A stretch of 64,000 nucleotides of DNA, taken from the NCBI RefSeq assembly GCF_001263205.1, contig NZ_CP012333.1:9281501-9345500 (forward strand). Reading direction: 5' to 3'. The position numbers were made by a program, and so were the translations under genes. The DNA comes from Labilithrix luteola. GTDB lineage: Bacteria > Myxococcota_A > Polyangia > Polyangiales > Polyangiaceae. The number at the start of each line of letters is the position of its first letter. Position 1 is the first letter of the stretch. This document shows, piece by piece, positions 7,863-17,550 of this stretch. A model generated the notes under the pieces. The model did not search any database, was not told where the DNA came from, and saw nothing but the letters and a program-made list of their open reading frames with translations.

Positions 7863-10739
7863 ATGACCGATGAGAGCGCTTCTCGTGACGACGAACGCCG
7901 GCCTTCCGCGGATGGGAATTCTCGCCGCAACGGGAGCACCGAAGACCTGGTCACCGAAGTGACCGCAGCTGTCCGCAAGCACTGGGACGACCTCGATCGA
8001 CGACTCGGATCCGAGGCGCGCGGCGAAGACGGGCTTGCGCTCGGCAGGGCCCGCGCAGCGGCGCTCGACGCTCTGCTCGCCAAGCTCTTCGAGGCCGCCG
8101 TCGCGAGCACGAATGCCGATGCCGACGAGCCCGTCGTTCTGGCGGCGGTCGGGACGTTCGGGCGTGGCGCCGTCGCACTCCGATCCGACATCGACGTCCG
8201 GATCGTGGCGCGCGCCGGAGCCAAGCATCGCGACGCGGCTTCACGACTGGCCGACGCTCTGCTCTATCCGCTCTGGGACGCAGGGCTCTCGGTCGGCCAT
8301 CAGGTCGTCGACTGCGCCGAGATGCTCGACCTCGCGCAGGACGACCTCGCGACGGCCACGTCGCTCCTCGACCTGCGCCGGATCGCCGGCGACGTTTCGC
8401 TCCTCAAGGAGATCGAAGAGCGCGCCTATGCGGGCCTCTTCAGCGAAGGAGAGCTCGCGCGCTTCGCGGCCAGGCTCGAAGAGGAGGCGGCCGCACGTCA
8501 CTCGCGTTTCGGGGGCTCGCTCTACCTCCTCGAGCCCGAGGTGAAGGCCGGCGCGGGGGGCCTGCGCGATCTCGACATCGCGCGCTGGGCCGCGCGTGCG
8601 CGCTTCCGTACGAACGAATCGCACGGCGAAGGTGGAACCTGGGCGGAGCTCGTTCGCCTCGGTGTCCTCGTGCCTCGCGAGGCACGCGAGATCGCGAACG
8701 CCGAAGAGTTCCTGTGGCGCGTGCGCAATCGTCTCCACGCGCATGCAGCCCGGAAGAGCGACCGGCTGACGTTCGACCGTCAGGAAGCGATCGCCGTCGA
8801 CCTCGGCTACGTACCGGCCGCCGCGCTCTCCCAGACGGGCGAGGGAAGCGAGCTCCCCGACAACGAGCGCGCGGCCGCCGCCGAGCGCTTCATGCAGGAT
8901 TACTTCGGCCACGCGCGCGTCGTCTCGCGTGCACGCGAAGCGCTTCTCCTCCGAGCCACGCCGCCGCGAAGGCGAGGGCGCCCGGTCGAAGTCGATCTCG
9001 GTCGCGGCGTGCGTCTGTTCGACGGACACGTCACCGTCGATCCCGCCGAGCTCGCGAAGGATCCGCCGCTCGCGCTCCGCGCGTATGCCGCGTGCGTCCA
9101 GAAGAAGGCGCCGATCCTCCCGTTCGCGCGCGACGCCATCGCCCGCAACGCGGCCGATCAGGGGTGGTCGGAGCGTCTGCGCGAGAGCCCCGAAGCGGGC
9201 CCGCTCTTCGTCGAGCTTCTCTGCACCGTGCCGGACATTCCGCTGAAGCGCGGCTCGATCGCCGGCGAGCTCCACGAGGTGGGACTGCTCCTGGCGATGA
9301 TCCCCGAGTTCATGCCGGTCACCGGTCGCGTGCACCACGACGTTTATCACGTGTACACGGTGGACGTTCACAGCGTGGCCGCCGTCGATGCGCTCCGCGC
9401 GCTCTGTCGCGGCGAGAACGTGCAAGAGCGACCGCTCGCGAGCCGCCTCGCCGCCGAGATCGCGCGGCCTTCGACGCTCTTCCTCGCCACGCTCCTCCAC
9501 GACGTGGGCAAGGGCTACCCCGACGCGAGCGGATCTCGGAAGAACCACTCGATCACCGGCGCCGATCTCTGCGTGACGATCCTTCCGCGTCTCGGCATTC
9601 TCCAAGACGAAGCGACGGAAATCCGTGCCCTCGTACGCGAGCACCTGCTCATGTACCACGTTGCCACGCGTCGCGACCTCGACGACCCCAGCACCACGAA
9701 GGACTTCTGCGCCCAGGTCGACGGTCGCGAAGCGCTCCGCAATCTGTACTTGCTCACGGTCTGCGACATCACGACGACCTCGCCGACGGCGATGACCTCG
9801 TGGAAGGCGCGCATGCTCGACGAGCTGTATTTCGCGGCCGACGCGTACTTCACGGGCACCGACCTCGCGAGTGATTCGTCGCCTCACCCCGTCGACACCG
9901 CGCGCACGCAGCGTGTGAAGCAGCGCGCTGCCAAGTTCTTCCAGGGCGACAAGCGCGATCTCGATGCCTTCGTCGACTCGATGCCCGAGCGCTATCTCCT
10001 CGCGAACTCGCCCGAGGCCATCTGCGCGCACGCGAACGTCGCCGCCGAGCGAATGCGCGAAGGAAAGTTCGTCCACGCCGCGCTCGTTCCTTCACGCCAT
10101 CCCGAGGTGAGTGAGCTCTGCGTCGTGGCCGAAGATGCGCCCGGCTTGCTGGCGCGCATCGCGGCAGCGATCACGGCGAGTCGCCTCGAGGTGCTCGGCG
10201 CTCAAGTCTACTCGCGGCCGACGCCGGATGGTGACGGCGAGGCCGTCGACCTCTTCTGGATCCGCGATACGCGGACCGGTGCGGAGGGCGCTGCGCAGGC
10301 CTTGCCGCGTCTGGTGCGCGATCTCGAGAGCGTGTGCAGCGGAGAGGTCGACGCCTCCGACCTGCTGCGGGAGCGCCTCGGAACGTCGTCGCCGTGGCGT
10401 GAGCGCCCGAGCCCGGCCGTACTCTCCAAAGTCGTCATCGACGACCGCGCGTCACCCCGTCATACCGTCGTCGAGATCTTCGCCAAGGACCGCCCCGGTC
10501 TGCTCTACAGCCTCGCGCACGCCCTGCACACGCTGGGGTTGTCGATCGCGCTCTCGAAGATCAACACCGAGGGGACGAAGGTTGCCGACGTGTTCTACGT
10601 GAACGAGCTCGACGGCAGCAAAGTTGCGCCAGGTCCGCGTTTCAAAGAGATCCATGAGGCTCTCCTGGGTGCGGTAAGCACCGATTCCACCCGACCTTCC
10701 GAGGGTGGCCTGCGCACGAGTCCGCCAACGAATGGCTGA
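7863..10739 (+). CDS. glnD: [Protein-PII] uridylyltransferase / uridylyl-removing enzyme
   Basis: Bifunctional nitrogen sensor that adds UMP to PII when glutamine is low and removes it when glutamine is high. At 958 aa it is a little longer than the usual 850-900. The nucleotidyltransferase motif is GTFGRGAVALRSDIDVRIV (about residues 96-115), the GlnD-type central helical part follows, an HD domain with LLHDVGKGYPD sits near 548, and two C-terminal ACT domains begin near 748 (CVVAEDAPGLLARIAAAI) and 866 (VEIFAKDRPGLLYSLAHAL). All catalytic landmarks are present. The first 40 residues are a charged extension. The start ATG 7863 is divergent from the OmpA-like gene. No glnB, glnA or amtB is in the window. 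Confidence 0.96.
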   Translation: MTDESASRDDERRPSADGNSRRNGSTEDLVTEVTAAVRKHWDDLDRRLGSEARGEDGLALGRARAAALDALLAKLFEAAVASTNADADEPVVLAAVGTFGRGAVALRSDIDVRIVARAGAKHRDAASRLADALLYPLWDAGLSVGHQVVDCAEMLDLAQDDLATATSLLDLRRIAGDVSLLKEIEERAYAGLFSEGELARFAARLEEEAAARHSRFGGSLYLLEPEVKAGAGGLRDLDIARWAARARFRTNESHGEGGTWAELVRLGVLVPREAREIANAEEFLWRVRNRLHAHAARKSDRLTFDRQEAIAVDLGYVPAAALSQTGEGSELPDNERAAAAERFMQDYFGHARVVSRAREALLLRATPPRRRGRPVEVDLGRGVRLFDGHVTVDPAELAKDPPLALRAYAACVQKKAPILPFARDAIARNAADQGWSERLRESPEAGPLFVELLCTVPDIPLKRGSIAGELHEVGLLLAMIPEFMPVTGRVHHDVYHVYTVDVHSVAAVDALRALCRGENVQERPLASRLAAEIARPSTLFLATLLHDVGKGYPDASGSRKNHSITGADLCVTILPRLGILQDEATEIRALVREHLLMYHVATRRDLDDPSTTKDFCAQVDGREALRNLYLLTVCDITTTSPTAMTSWKARMLDELYFAADAYFTGTDLASDSSPHPVDTARTQRVKQRAAKFFQGDKRDLDAFVDSMPERYLLANSPEAICAHANVAAERMREGKFVHAALVPSRHPEVSELCVVAEDAPGLLARIAAAITASRLEVLGAQVYSRPTPDGDGEAVDLFWIRDTRTGAEGAAQALPRLVRDLESVCSGEVDASDLLRERLGTSSPWRERPSPAVLSKVVIDDRASPRHTVVEIFAKDRPGLLYSLAHALHTLGLSIALSKINTEGTKVADVFYVNELDGSKVAPGPRFKEIHEALLGAVSTDSTRPSEGGLRTSPPTNG

Positions 10740-10781
10740 ATCCGTGCGATCATGATCGTCTTCAGGATGGAGGATCGCTCG

Positions 10782-11852
10782 ATGATCGGACGCGCACAGA
10801 AGCTTCGTTGTCTTTCGGCTCTTACGCTCGCGCTTGCGCTCGCCGCATGTGGCGGAGGGAACAAGCCCGCCGAATCGGCTTCGCCGGGATCTGGCGATTC
10901 GACGCCGAAGGCCGCCTCGGTCGCGACGTCGAACCCGGCCGACGGCCCCGCGGCGTCAGGTTCGAGCGAAGACGTGTCGAAGGGCACCGCCGCCATCAAG
11001 GCGGGCGACTGGAATACCGCGCGCGCGTCGTTCGAATCGGCCATCAAGAAGAACCCGAAGCAGGCCGACGCCCACTACTACCTCGGTCTCGTCATGGACA
11101 AGACGGGGGACCGCGCGGCGGCCGAGAAGCACTATCGCGACGCGCTCAACTTGCAGCCCGATCTGCAGGAAGCGGCCGAGAACCTCACGGCCATCTACGT
11201 CGAGTCGCAGAAGTACGACGACGCGATCACCCTCGCCAAGGGCGTGCTCTCGCGCAACGCGAAGAACGCCGACATGCAGCTGAACCTCGCGTCGGCGCTC
11301 TCGGGTAAGGGTGACCTGGACGCGGCATCGAAGGCCTTCGACGAGGCGCTTAAGCTCTCGCCGAACGATGCGCGCTTCTACATCGCGTATGCCCATCACC
11401 TGGCGTCAGCGAAGAAGAACGACGAAGCTATCGCGAAGCTGAAGCAGGCCCAGCGCGTTGCCGGCGAAGATGCAGCGATGCTCGGCACGATCGGCTTCGA
11501 GCTGCGCACGGCGCGTGCGGTTCCCGAGTGCATCGCCGCGTTCGACCGCGCGATCGCCATCAAGGACAACGCCGACTTCCGTACGAATCGTGCATTGTGC
11601 AAGTACGCAGCAAAGGACAAGGCCGGCGCCATGGCCGATCTCCAGACGGCCACCCAGAAGGAGCCGACGTTCGCGCCGGCGCACTACTGGCTCGGGTCGT
11701 GGATGCACGAAGACGGCAAGTTCGCCGAGGCAGCCGCCGAGTACGACGCGTACTTGAAGGCGGCGCCCACGGGGCCGATGGCCAAGGCGGCCGAGGCCAA
11801 GGCGAAGCTCGCCAAGGAAAAGAAGAAGCCGGCGCCGGCGAAGAAGAACTGA
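10782..11852 (+). CDS. TPR-repeat lipoprotein
   Basis: A 356-aa lipoprotein that follows glnD by 42 bp. In-frame ATGs lie at 10752, 10767 and 10782; the last has GGAGG 8 bp upstream and gives a compact signal peptide, so it is preferred. Lipobox: LTLALALAACGGG. After a Ser/Pro/Ala linker there are about seven TPR units (AAIKAGDWNTARASFESAIK; ADAHYYLGLVMDKTGDRAAA; MQLNLASALSGKGDLDAASK; ADFRTNRALCKYAAKDKAGA), ending in a Lys/Ala-rich tail. It is probably a periplasmic protein-interaction scaffold. Its TGA stop and the stop of truB on the other strand share the palindrome TGATCA. Confidence 0.85.
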   Translation: MIGRAQKLRCLSALTLALALAACGGGNKPAESASPGSGDSTPKAASVATSNPADGPAASGSSEDVSKGTAAIKAGDWNTARASFESAIKKNPKQADAHYYLGLVMDKTGDRAAAEKHYRDALNLQPDLQEAAENLTAIYVESQKYDDAITLAKGVLSRNAKNADMQLNLASALSGKGDLDAASKAFDEALKLSPNDARFYIAYAHHLASAKKNDEAIAKLKQAQRVAGEDAAMLGTIGFELRTARAVPECIAAFDRAIAIKDNADFRTNRALCKYAAKDKAGAMADLQTATQKEPTFAPAHYWLGSWMHEDGKFAEAAAEYDAYLKAAPTGPMAKAAEAKAKLAKEKKKPAPAKKN

Positions 11853-12878
11853 TCAGCCGGCGACGAATCCCCGGAGGACCTGCCCGCTGCCCTCCGGGGA
11901 AACCTCGCCGATGGCCACGAGCTTTCCGCTCGCGTCGAGCCAGGCCGAGGTTCCGACGATGGCTTCGCCCGACGACGAGGACATGTCCGCGGCGCGAACG
12001 CGTTGGCCGTGGCGCGCGGCACGCACGCCGTCGTCCGTCAGCGTGAGGGTGGGCATCGCCCGCGCGACGGCCTGTTCCATGGGCAGAAGCCGCGCGAGGA
12101 GGCGCTCGCGTCGTTCGAGCTGCGCTTCCTTCGTTGTCGGCTTTTCCCAGAGGCCCTCGAGCGAAAGGGCGTCGTCGAGCGTGAAGCCGCCCGAGCGCGT
12201 CCGACGGAGCGCGGTCAGATGCCCGACGGTGCCGAGCCCCGCCGAGAGATCGCGAGCGAGTGAGCGCACGAAGTAGCCCTTGGTGACGTCGAGCGCGAGG
12301 CGCAGGTGAGGCTCGGGCGCGATTCCGCCGCCGCGCACCTCGAGCGAGCGCAAAGCCACGGGCCGCGCGGCGAGCTCCGGGGCCTCGCCGCGACGGGCCA
12401 TCGTGTGGGCGCGTTCGCCTCCGATTCGCACGGCGGAGAATGCCGGCGGTACCTGCTCGCTGCGGGCGCGCTCGATCGCGATCGCGTCGAGGATCGCGGC
12501 CGGGCACGCTTCGCCGCGCTCGAGGCTCACGAGCGCTTCACGAAGCTCCTCGGAGACGTCCTGGCGGGCCGTCTCCTGGCCCTCGGCATCGAGCGAGTCG
12601 GTGCCGACGCCGAGCCGGACCGTGGTCTCGTACGCCTTGTCGTCCGCCGTGAGGTACGGAACGAGCTTCGTGGCTTCGTCGACGGTCACGACGAGCACGC
12701 CGGTCGCCATTGGATCGAGCGTTCCGCAATGGCCGATCTGGCGGGTTTGGAGGGCGCGACGGAGGACGGCGACGACGTCGTGGCTCGTCGGTCCTTTGGG
12801 TTTGTCGACGACGAGAACGCCGGCGGTGCACGTAGCACCGCCGTGTTCCTCGCCTCCGAGCTCGTTGCCGGCGGTCAT
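11853..12878 (-). CDS. truB: tRNA pseudouridine-55 synthase
   Basis: Converts U55 of the tRNA T loop to pseudouridine. 341 aa. Hallmarks: GVLVVDKPKGPTSHDVV near residue 21, the catalytic-Asp motif IGHCGTLDPMATGVLVV near 50, KAYETTVRLGVGTDS, and a C-terminal KGYFVRSLARDLSAGLGTVG block. A PUA-like tail seems present (VRAARHGQRVRAADM). In many bacteria truB lies in the rpsP or infB-rbfA cluster; here it does not, and its neighbours look unrelated. It is convergent with the TPR lipoprotein gene with zero bases between the stop codons. Confidence 0.95.
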   Translation of the reverse strand: MTAGNELGGEEHGGATCTAGVLVVDKPKGPTSHDVVAVLRRALQTRQIGHCGTLDPMATGVLVVTVDEATKLVPYLTADDKAYETTVRLGVGTDSLDAEGQETARQDVSEELREALVSLERGEACPAAILDAIAIERARSEQVPPAFSAVRIGGERAHTMARRGEAPELAARPVALRSLEVRGGGIAPEPHLRLALDVTKGYFVRSLARDLSAGLGTVGHLTALRRTRSGGFTLDDALSLEGLWEKPTTKEAQLERRERLLARLLPMEQAVARAMPTLTLTDDGVRAARHGQRVRAADMSSSSGEAIVGTSAWLDASGKLVAIGEVSPEGSGQVLRGFVAG

Positions 12879-12907
12879 GTGGGGTGCTGCTCTGTTCCGT
12901 TCGAAAA

Positions 12908-14293
12908 TCAGCCAAAAAAGACGCTCTTCCGAGCGCCCACGGCGTGGTCGAGCATGCCTTGGATGGCGGCTCGAACGCGCTCGGCGAGTTTGCCGACGAG
13001 GATCTCGTCGTCCGCCGCCTCTGCTCCATACGACGAGAGGTCGATGGGTTCACCGAAAAGAATGCGCCACTTGGTCGGAGCCGGCAGAAGCCCGGCCGGA
13101 CCGAGCAGCGGGAACGTGGGCGTGACCGGCACGTACGGCAGTTTGAGGAGCTTGGAGAGGAACTCGACCCGGAAGAGCATCGGGTTCGTCTCCTCGGCGC
13201 CGACGACCGCGACCGGGATGACGGGCGCCCCCATGCGGAGACACAGCTTGATGAAGCCGCCGCGCCCGAAGCGCTGGAGGCGGTAGCGCTCCGCGAAGAG
13301 CTTGCCGGTGCCCTTCACGCCCTCGGGGAAGACTGCGACGAGCTGCTCTTTGGCGAGCAGGCGCTCGGCATTTTCCTGGCAAGCGCGCACCGCACCGAGC
13401 CGGTTCATCATCGAGCCGACGAAGGGGAAGTGGTAGATGAAGTCCTCCGTCAACCAGCGGAGCGGGCGGGCTTCGGCGTGTTCGCGCTTCAGCGCGGTCT
13501 TGATCATGACGCCGTCGAGCGGCAGCGTTCCGGAGTGGTTCGCTACGAGAACGCAGCGCCCTTCGCCGGGGACGTTCTCGATCCCGCTCGTCTCGACGCG
13601 AAAGTACGTCGAGTAGAGGAAGTCGAGCATGCCTCGAACCTTCTCGTCGTAGATCGGGTCGTAGCCGAAGTCGTCGACCTCTTCGGAGCGACCGCGCATC
13701 GCGAGGCGGCCCCACTTACGCAGGTAGAAGTCGGTGGAGAGCAGCTCGCGCGCGGTGTCGAACACCGACTCCGGCGCCGGCGGCACGCTGCGCACCTCGG
13801 GGAGGGGGCCGCTCGGCCGCGCTGAGGGCAGGGAAGGGCGAGGCGCCTCGATGGAGTCGACCTCGAGCAGAGCGCTGCTCGGTGACGAGGACGTCGGCGC
13901 GGGCTCCGACACCGGAGCAACCTCGTCGTCGAGATCGCTGCTCGAGTCGCGCGCGAGCGACGAGACGTCACCGCGCGAAGCTTCGTCGATGAGCCTCTCG
14001 AGCTGCGCTTCGAGGTCGCGAATCTGTGCGACTACGATCGGATCGGCGGGCTTTTCGGGGGCGTCCGACGCACTCGGTACGTTGCGCGCGGAGGGCGGCG
14101 GGCCGGACTCGCTCGTCGGCGAGGACGCTTTCACGTGGGCGTGCAGCGCGCGCTTCTTGGCGAGGGGCGCGCGGTTCGCCCGTGACGACGGCGTACCTGA
14201 TCGCGTCGGTCGCGTCGGCCGCGTCGGTTGGGTCTTCGGCTGCGTGTGGGCCTGCTCGGACTTCGCTGCACCGGCCTTCTTCGGTCGCTTCAT
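12908..14293 (-). CDS. Lysophospholipid acyltransferase-family protein with long disordered N-terminus
   Basis: A 461-aa membrane-associated glycerolipid acyltransferase of the PlsC type. The C-terminal half has the catalytic HX4D motif (VANHSGTLPLDGVMIKTAL), the phosphate-binding block FPEGVKGTGKLFAERY, and GAPVIPVAVVGAEETNPML. The first 170 residues are basic, then Ser/Pro/Asp-rich and presumably disordered, which is unusual for PlsC. Its ATG overlaps the stop of the upstream SDR gene (ATGA), so the pair should be translationally coupled and probably acts in one lipid pathway. Substrate (lysophosphatidate, diacylglycerol or other) cannot be told from sequence. Confidence 0.85.
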   Translation of the reverse strand: MKRPKKAGAAKSEQAHTQPKTQPTRPTRPTRSGTPSSRANRAPLAKKRALHAHVKASSPTSESGPPPSARNVPSASDAPEKPADPIVVAQIRDLEAQLERLIDEASRGDVSSLARDSSSDLDDEVAPVSEPAPTSSSPSSALLEVDSIEAPRPSLPSARPSGPLPEVRSVPPAPESVFDTARELLSTDFYLRKWGRLAMRGRSEEVDDFGYDPIYDEKVRGMLDFLYSTYFRVETSGIENVPGEGRCVLVANHSGTLPLDGVMIKTALKREHAEARPLRWLTEDFIYHFPFVGSMMNRLGAVRACQENAERLLAKEQLVAVFPEGVKGTGKLFAERYRLQRFGRGGFIKLCLRMGAPVIPVAVVGAEETNPMLFRVEFLSKLLKLPYVPVTPTFPLLGPAGLLPAPTKWRILFGEPIDLSSYGAEAADDEILVGKLAERVRAAIQGMLDHAVGARKSVFFG

Positions 14294-15264
14294 GCCACGT
14301 TCTCCTGCAGGAGCTTGACGTCACGGAGGCGCTGCGCGTTCGTGAAGTCGAGGACCGCCTCGCGCGTCGTATAGGCTGGGCGGAATCCCATCGTCTCTTT
14401 CGCTTTGGCTCCGTCGGCCACGCACAGGAAGCGTAGATGACGGAGGAACGTCGGTGGGGCTTCGACGAGCTGCGCGAGCCAGAGTGCGCTGCCGAAGGTG
14501 CGAGCAATCGAGTGCGGCACGGGCATGGCCAGGCGCCCCGCGAGCTTCACCACGGTCGAGAGCGGCAAGACGCCGTCGCCGACGATGTTGAAGATGCCGG
14601 GGTGATCGCGATCGACGGCGAGCTTGAAGGCCGCGATGGCGTCGACCTCGTGGACGAACTGCACGAGGGGATCGAAGCCCATCATCGTCGGCACCACGCG
14701 CCGCGCGAGGTAGCGCGTGACGTAGTTGTGCACCGTGGGCCCGAGGATCGGCGCCGTGCGGAGCACCGTCACCACGGCGCCTGGGGACTTCTGCGTGAAG
14801 CGCGCAAGCTCAGCCTCCGCTTCGAGCTTGTCCACGAAGAACGGCTCGTTCGAGGAGGCACGGAGCGCATGGCGTTCCGTGAGGAAGTTCGGGTTCGACG
14901 GGTGCGCACCGTAGAGGCAGGTCTGCGACCACATGACGACCTTCTGCACCTGCGCATGCCGCGCCGCGACAAGAAGATGCCTCGTTCCAACGCTCTCCAA
15001 CTCGTGGGCCAGGGCAATGGCATGCGAAGGAGACGACAGGAACGCGAGGTGTACGAGTGTGTCGGTTCGCTCGGCCGCGAAGATCTCGGAGAGGCGTGCT
15101 TCCGCGGTAGGCTGTGTAAAATCGACCTCGTAGAAGCGCGTTTTGGTCTGCGCCGTCTGCGGGGGCTTGATGTCGATGGCGACGATCCGGGCGATGGTCG
15201 GATCCTCCTCGAGGAGCCCGATCAGGTTCGTGCCCAGAAATGACGCGGCCCCGGTCACCGTCAC
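14290..15264 (-). CDS. NAD-dependent epimerase/dehydratase (extended SDR)
   Basis: About 324 aa from the GTG at 15264, where the Rossmann strand begins (VTVTGAASFLGTNLIGLLEE). The open frame extends upstream to 15420 but that extension does not look like SDR sequence. Family features: acidic end of beta-2 (VAIDIKPP), DTLVHLAFLSSP after beta-4, and a nucleotide-sugar-epimerase-like body. The usual Tyr-x-x-x-Lys is not obvious: the expected place reads LYGAHPSNPNF, so activity may be non-standard or be a binding function. It is coupled to the acyltransferase through a 4-bp overlap. A role in modifying a lipid or its head group is inferred from that pairing only. Confidence 0.78.
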   Translation of the reverse strand: MTVTGAASFLGTNLIGLLEEDPTIARIVAIDIKPPQTAQTKTRFYEVDFTQPTAEARLSEIFAAERTDTLVHLAFLSSPSHAIALAHELESVGTRHLLVAARHAQVQKVVMWSQTCLYGAHPSNPNFLTERHALRASSNEPFFVDKLEAEAELARFTQKSPGAVVTVLRTAPILGPTVHNYVTRYLARRVVPTMMGFDPLVQFVHEVDAIAAFKLAVDRDHPGIFNIVGDGVLPLSTVVKLAGRLAMPVPHSIARTFGSALWLAQLVEAPPTFLRHLRFLCVADGAKAKETMGFRPAYTTREAVLDFTNAQRLRDVKLLQENVA

Positions 15265-15441
15265 GACACGTCCGGTTCTCCGACGGAGAAATCGACGCGA
15301 TCCGTGCTCGTGCGCGTCGCGCGGGTCGCGGGCGCCCACCTGCAGCGCGTCAATGGTGCGGGAAGGATGGCAAGGATCCTCGCTTCCGCGTGACGACTCG
15401 GTACGCTTCGGGAGCACCATGGGGTACGCTTTCTACCGCCG

Positions 15442-17517
15442 ATGAGCGCGTCGATCCATCCGGCCCCGCTCATGCTCGGGCCCTACGAGCTCCTGCAACG
15501 CATCGCGACGGGGGGGATGGCGGAAGTGTACCTGGCGCGGCGTGCCGGCCCGCGGGGCTTCCAGAAGGTCGTCGCCGTGAAGCGCATCCTCCCGCAACTC
15601 GCGGAGGATCATGATTTCGTAGCGATGTTCGTCGACGAGGCCCGCGTCTGCGCCCGCCTCGCGCACCCGAACATCGTCCAGGTCTTCGATTTCGGGGAGC
15701 ACGACGGCGAGCTTTACATGGCGATGGAGTACGTGGACGGCACGACCGCCGCCCGTCTCGTCCGCGCCGCCGCGAGCCGCGGGGAGGACGTGCCGCTCGA
15801 AGCGGCGCTCTACATCGCCCTGAGCGTGCTTCGCGGGCTCGACTACGCCCACAACGCGCGTGACGATGACGGCCGGCGGCTCTCGCTGGTTCATCGCGAC
15901 GTCTCCCCGGGCAACGTGCTCATCGATCGCTCCGGCGCGGTGAAGCTCACGGACTTCGGCATCGCGCGCGCCGCGGAGATCGAGCGCCGCACGGACGCCG
16001 GGCAGCTCAAAGGCAAGCTCGGTTACATGTCCCCGGAGCAGGTGGTGGGGCGCGAGCTCGACGCGCGAAGCGACCTCTTCACCGCGGGCATCGTTCTCGC
16101 GGAGCTCGTCATGCTGCGGCCGCTGTTCTCCGGGCACAGCGAAATCGACGTGCTCATGCGCATCCGCGATGCGGATCTGACCGTCCTCGACCGCGCGACC
16201 TCGCGCGTGCCCGACGACGTGCGCGCCGTCCTTTACCGCGCCCTCGCACGAGATCGCGCGCTTCGTTATCCAAGCGCGGCGGCCTTCGCCGAGGCGATCG
16301 AAGAGATCCTCCGGCGCCGTCGCCTGCAGGTCGGCCCAGGCAAGCTCGCGGGGTGGATCACCAAGCTCGGACTGATTCCGACGGGTGAGGTCGAGACGCC
16401 GGTCAGCGAGAGCAGCGTGCGCCCGACGGCAACGCTCGATCGGGCGTCGCCAACGCCGGAGTCGCCACGCATCACGGTTCCGCCACCGTCGGCTCCGCCG
16501 CCGAGCGGCAACCCGTCGCCCAGCGATCCACGCAATCCCGCCGAGCTCGCCCCGCTCATCTACCGCGTGAGGACGGCAACCGGCGTCACGATCGGTCCGA
16601 TGAGCTACCCGCGCCTCGTCGAGATGATGGTCACCGGAGGCGTCGATCATCGCGCGCTCATCTCGCGCGAGAGCCTGCCGTTCCGCTCGGCAGTGGCTTA
16701 TCCGGAGCTCGCTCGCTTCACCCAGAGCGCGGCGCTCCGCTGGGACGACAACGTCTTCTCGACCGCCAACGACAAGGGCCCGATCGACCGCGCGGTGCTG
16801 CCCTCGCGCATGTTCCGCCTCGCCCGCAAGCGCGAGACGGGAGCGCTCTACTTCCGCGACGGCGCTCGCAAGAAGAAGATCTACCTCGTCGAAGGCGTGC
16901 CCGAGTTCGTCGTGTCCACCGACAAGAGCGAGCTGTTCGGAGAGCACCTCGTGGCACGCGGCCAGGTTCTCCGCATGGAGGTCGAGATGGCGCTCTCGAT
17001 GCTCCCGCGCTTCAACGGGCGCCTCGGCGACGCCCTCTGCGGGCTCGGGGTGCTTCGCCCCATCGAGCTTTTCCGGGCGATTCACCAGCAGATGCAAGAC
17101 CGTTTCACCGAGGTCTTCCACTGGCGAAGCGGCGAGGTCGCCTTCGTTCGCGGCGCTCGCTCGCACGAAGAGACGTTCCCCCTCGGGTTCGATCCGTTCG
17201 ACCTCGTACTGCGCGCCGTGCGCGACGCTTATCCGGAGGCCGAGCTCGAGGCCATTCTCCAGCCGCTCGAGAGCGCTCTCATCGTTCCGGTGGTTCCGCT
17301 TCCGGTGCGCCTCGAGGCGTTCCGGCTCGGTGAGGCCGAAGAGAACGTCCTTCGTGAGATCAAGAGGCCGACGCCCTTTGCCGACGTCCTGAGGGCGGCG
17401 TCGCGCTACGCCTCGCGCGAAGAGACCTTGAGGGCGCTCTTTTGCGGCCTTTCCTGCGATCTGCTCCGAGCCGAAGAGTGGCGCCGGCTCACGTCGATGC
17501 CGCCTCGACCGGTCTGA
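15442..17517 (+). CDS. Ser/Thr protein kinase with GYF-like and DUF4388 domains
   Basis: A 691-aa cytoplasmic Hanks-type kinase. Kinase domain about residues 11-290: glycine loop RIATGGMAEVYLA, VVAVKRI Lys, catalytic loop HRDVSPGN near 151, LTDFGIARA near 172, and GYMSPEQVVGRELD. The Ser-Pro in the catalytic loop is the variant common in myxobacteria. A Pro/Ser linker leads to a GYF_2-like segment (about 375-440, GVTIGPMSYPRLVEMMVTGG) and then a DUF4388 region from about 448 (SRMFRLARKRETGALYFRDG; FNGRLGDALCGLGVLRP). DUF4388 occurs in gliding and development regulators. There is no transmembrane segment. It is convergent with a second, much larger kinase gene. Confidence 0.9.
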   Translation: MSASIHPAPLMLGPYELLQRIATGGMAEVYLARRAGPRGFQKVVAVKRILPQLAEDHDFVAMFVDEARVCARLAHPNIVQVFDFGEHDGELYMAMEYVDGTTAARLVRAAASRGEDVPLEAALYIALSVLRGLDYAHNARDDDGRRLSLVHRDVSPGNVLIDRSGAVKLTDFGIARAAEIERRTDAGQLKGKLGYMSPEQVVGRELDARSDLFTAGIVLAELVMLRPLFSGHSEIDVLMRIRDADLTVLDRATSRVPDDVRAVLYRALARDRALRYPSAAAFAEAIEEILRRRRLQVGPGKLAGWITKLGLIPTGEVETPVSESSVRPTATLDRASPTPESPRITVPPPSAPPPSGNPSPSDPRNPAELAPLIYRVRTATGVTIGPMSYPRLVEMMVTGGVDHRALISRESLPFRSAVAYPELARFTQSAALRWDDNVFSTANDKGPIDRAVLPSRMFRLARKRETGALYFRDGARKKKIYLVEGVPEFVVSTDKSELFGEHLVARGQVLRMEVEMALSMLPRFNGRLGDALCGLGVLRPIELFRAIHQQMQDRFTEVFHWRSGEVAFVRGARSHEETFPLGFDPFDLVLRAVRDAYPEAELEAILQPLESALIVPVVPLPVRLEAFRLGEAEENVLREIKRPTPFADVLRAASRYASREETLRALFCGLSCDLLRAEEWRRLTSMPPRPV

Positions 17518-17550
17518 TCGTTACCGAGCGCTTCGCGTGAAAGCGACGCT

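Noticed and set aside
8241..10076. Open frame antisense to glnD
   Set aside because: No domain is visible and the glnD frame carries all catalytic motifs.
15265..15420. Longer N-terminus for the SDR gene
   Set aside because: The added residues are Arg/Ser/His-rich and lie before the Rossmann strand that normally opens the family; they also cover the promoter space of the divergent kinase.
15433..17166. Open frame antisense to the GYF/DUF4388 kinase
   Set aside because: Composition artefact of high GC; no start signal or recognisable motif.
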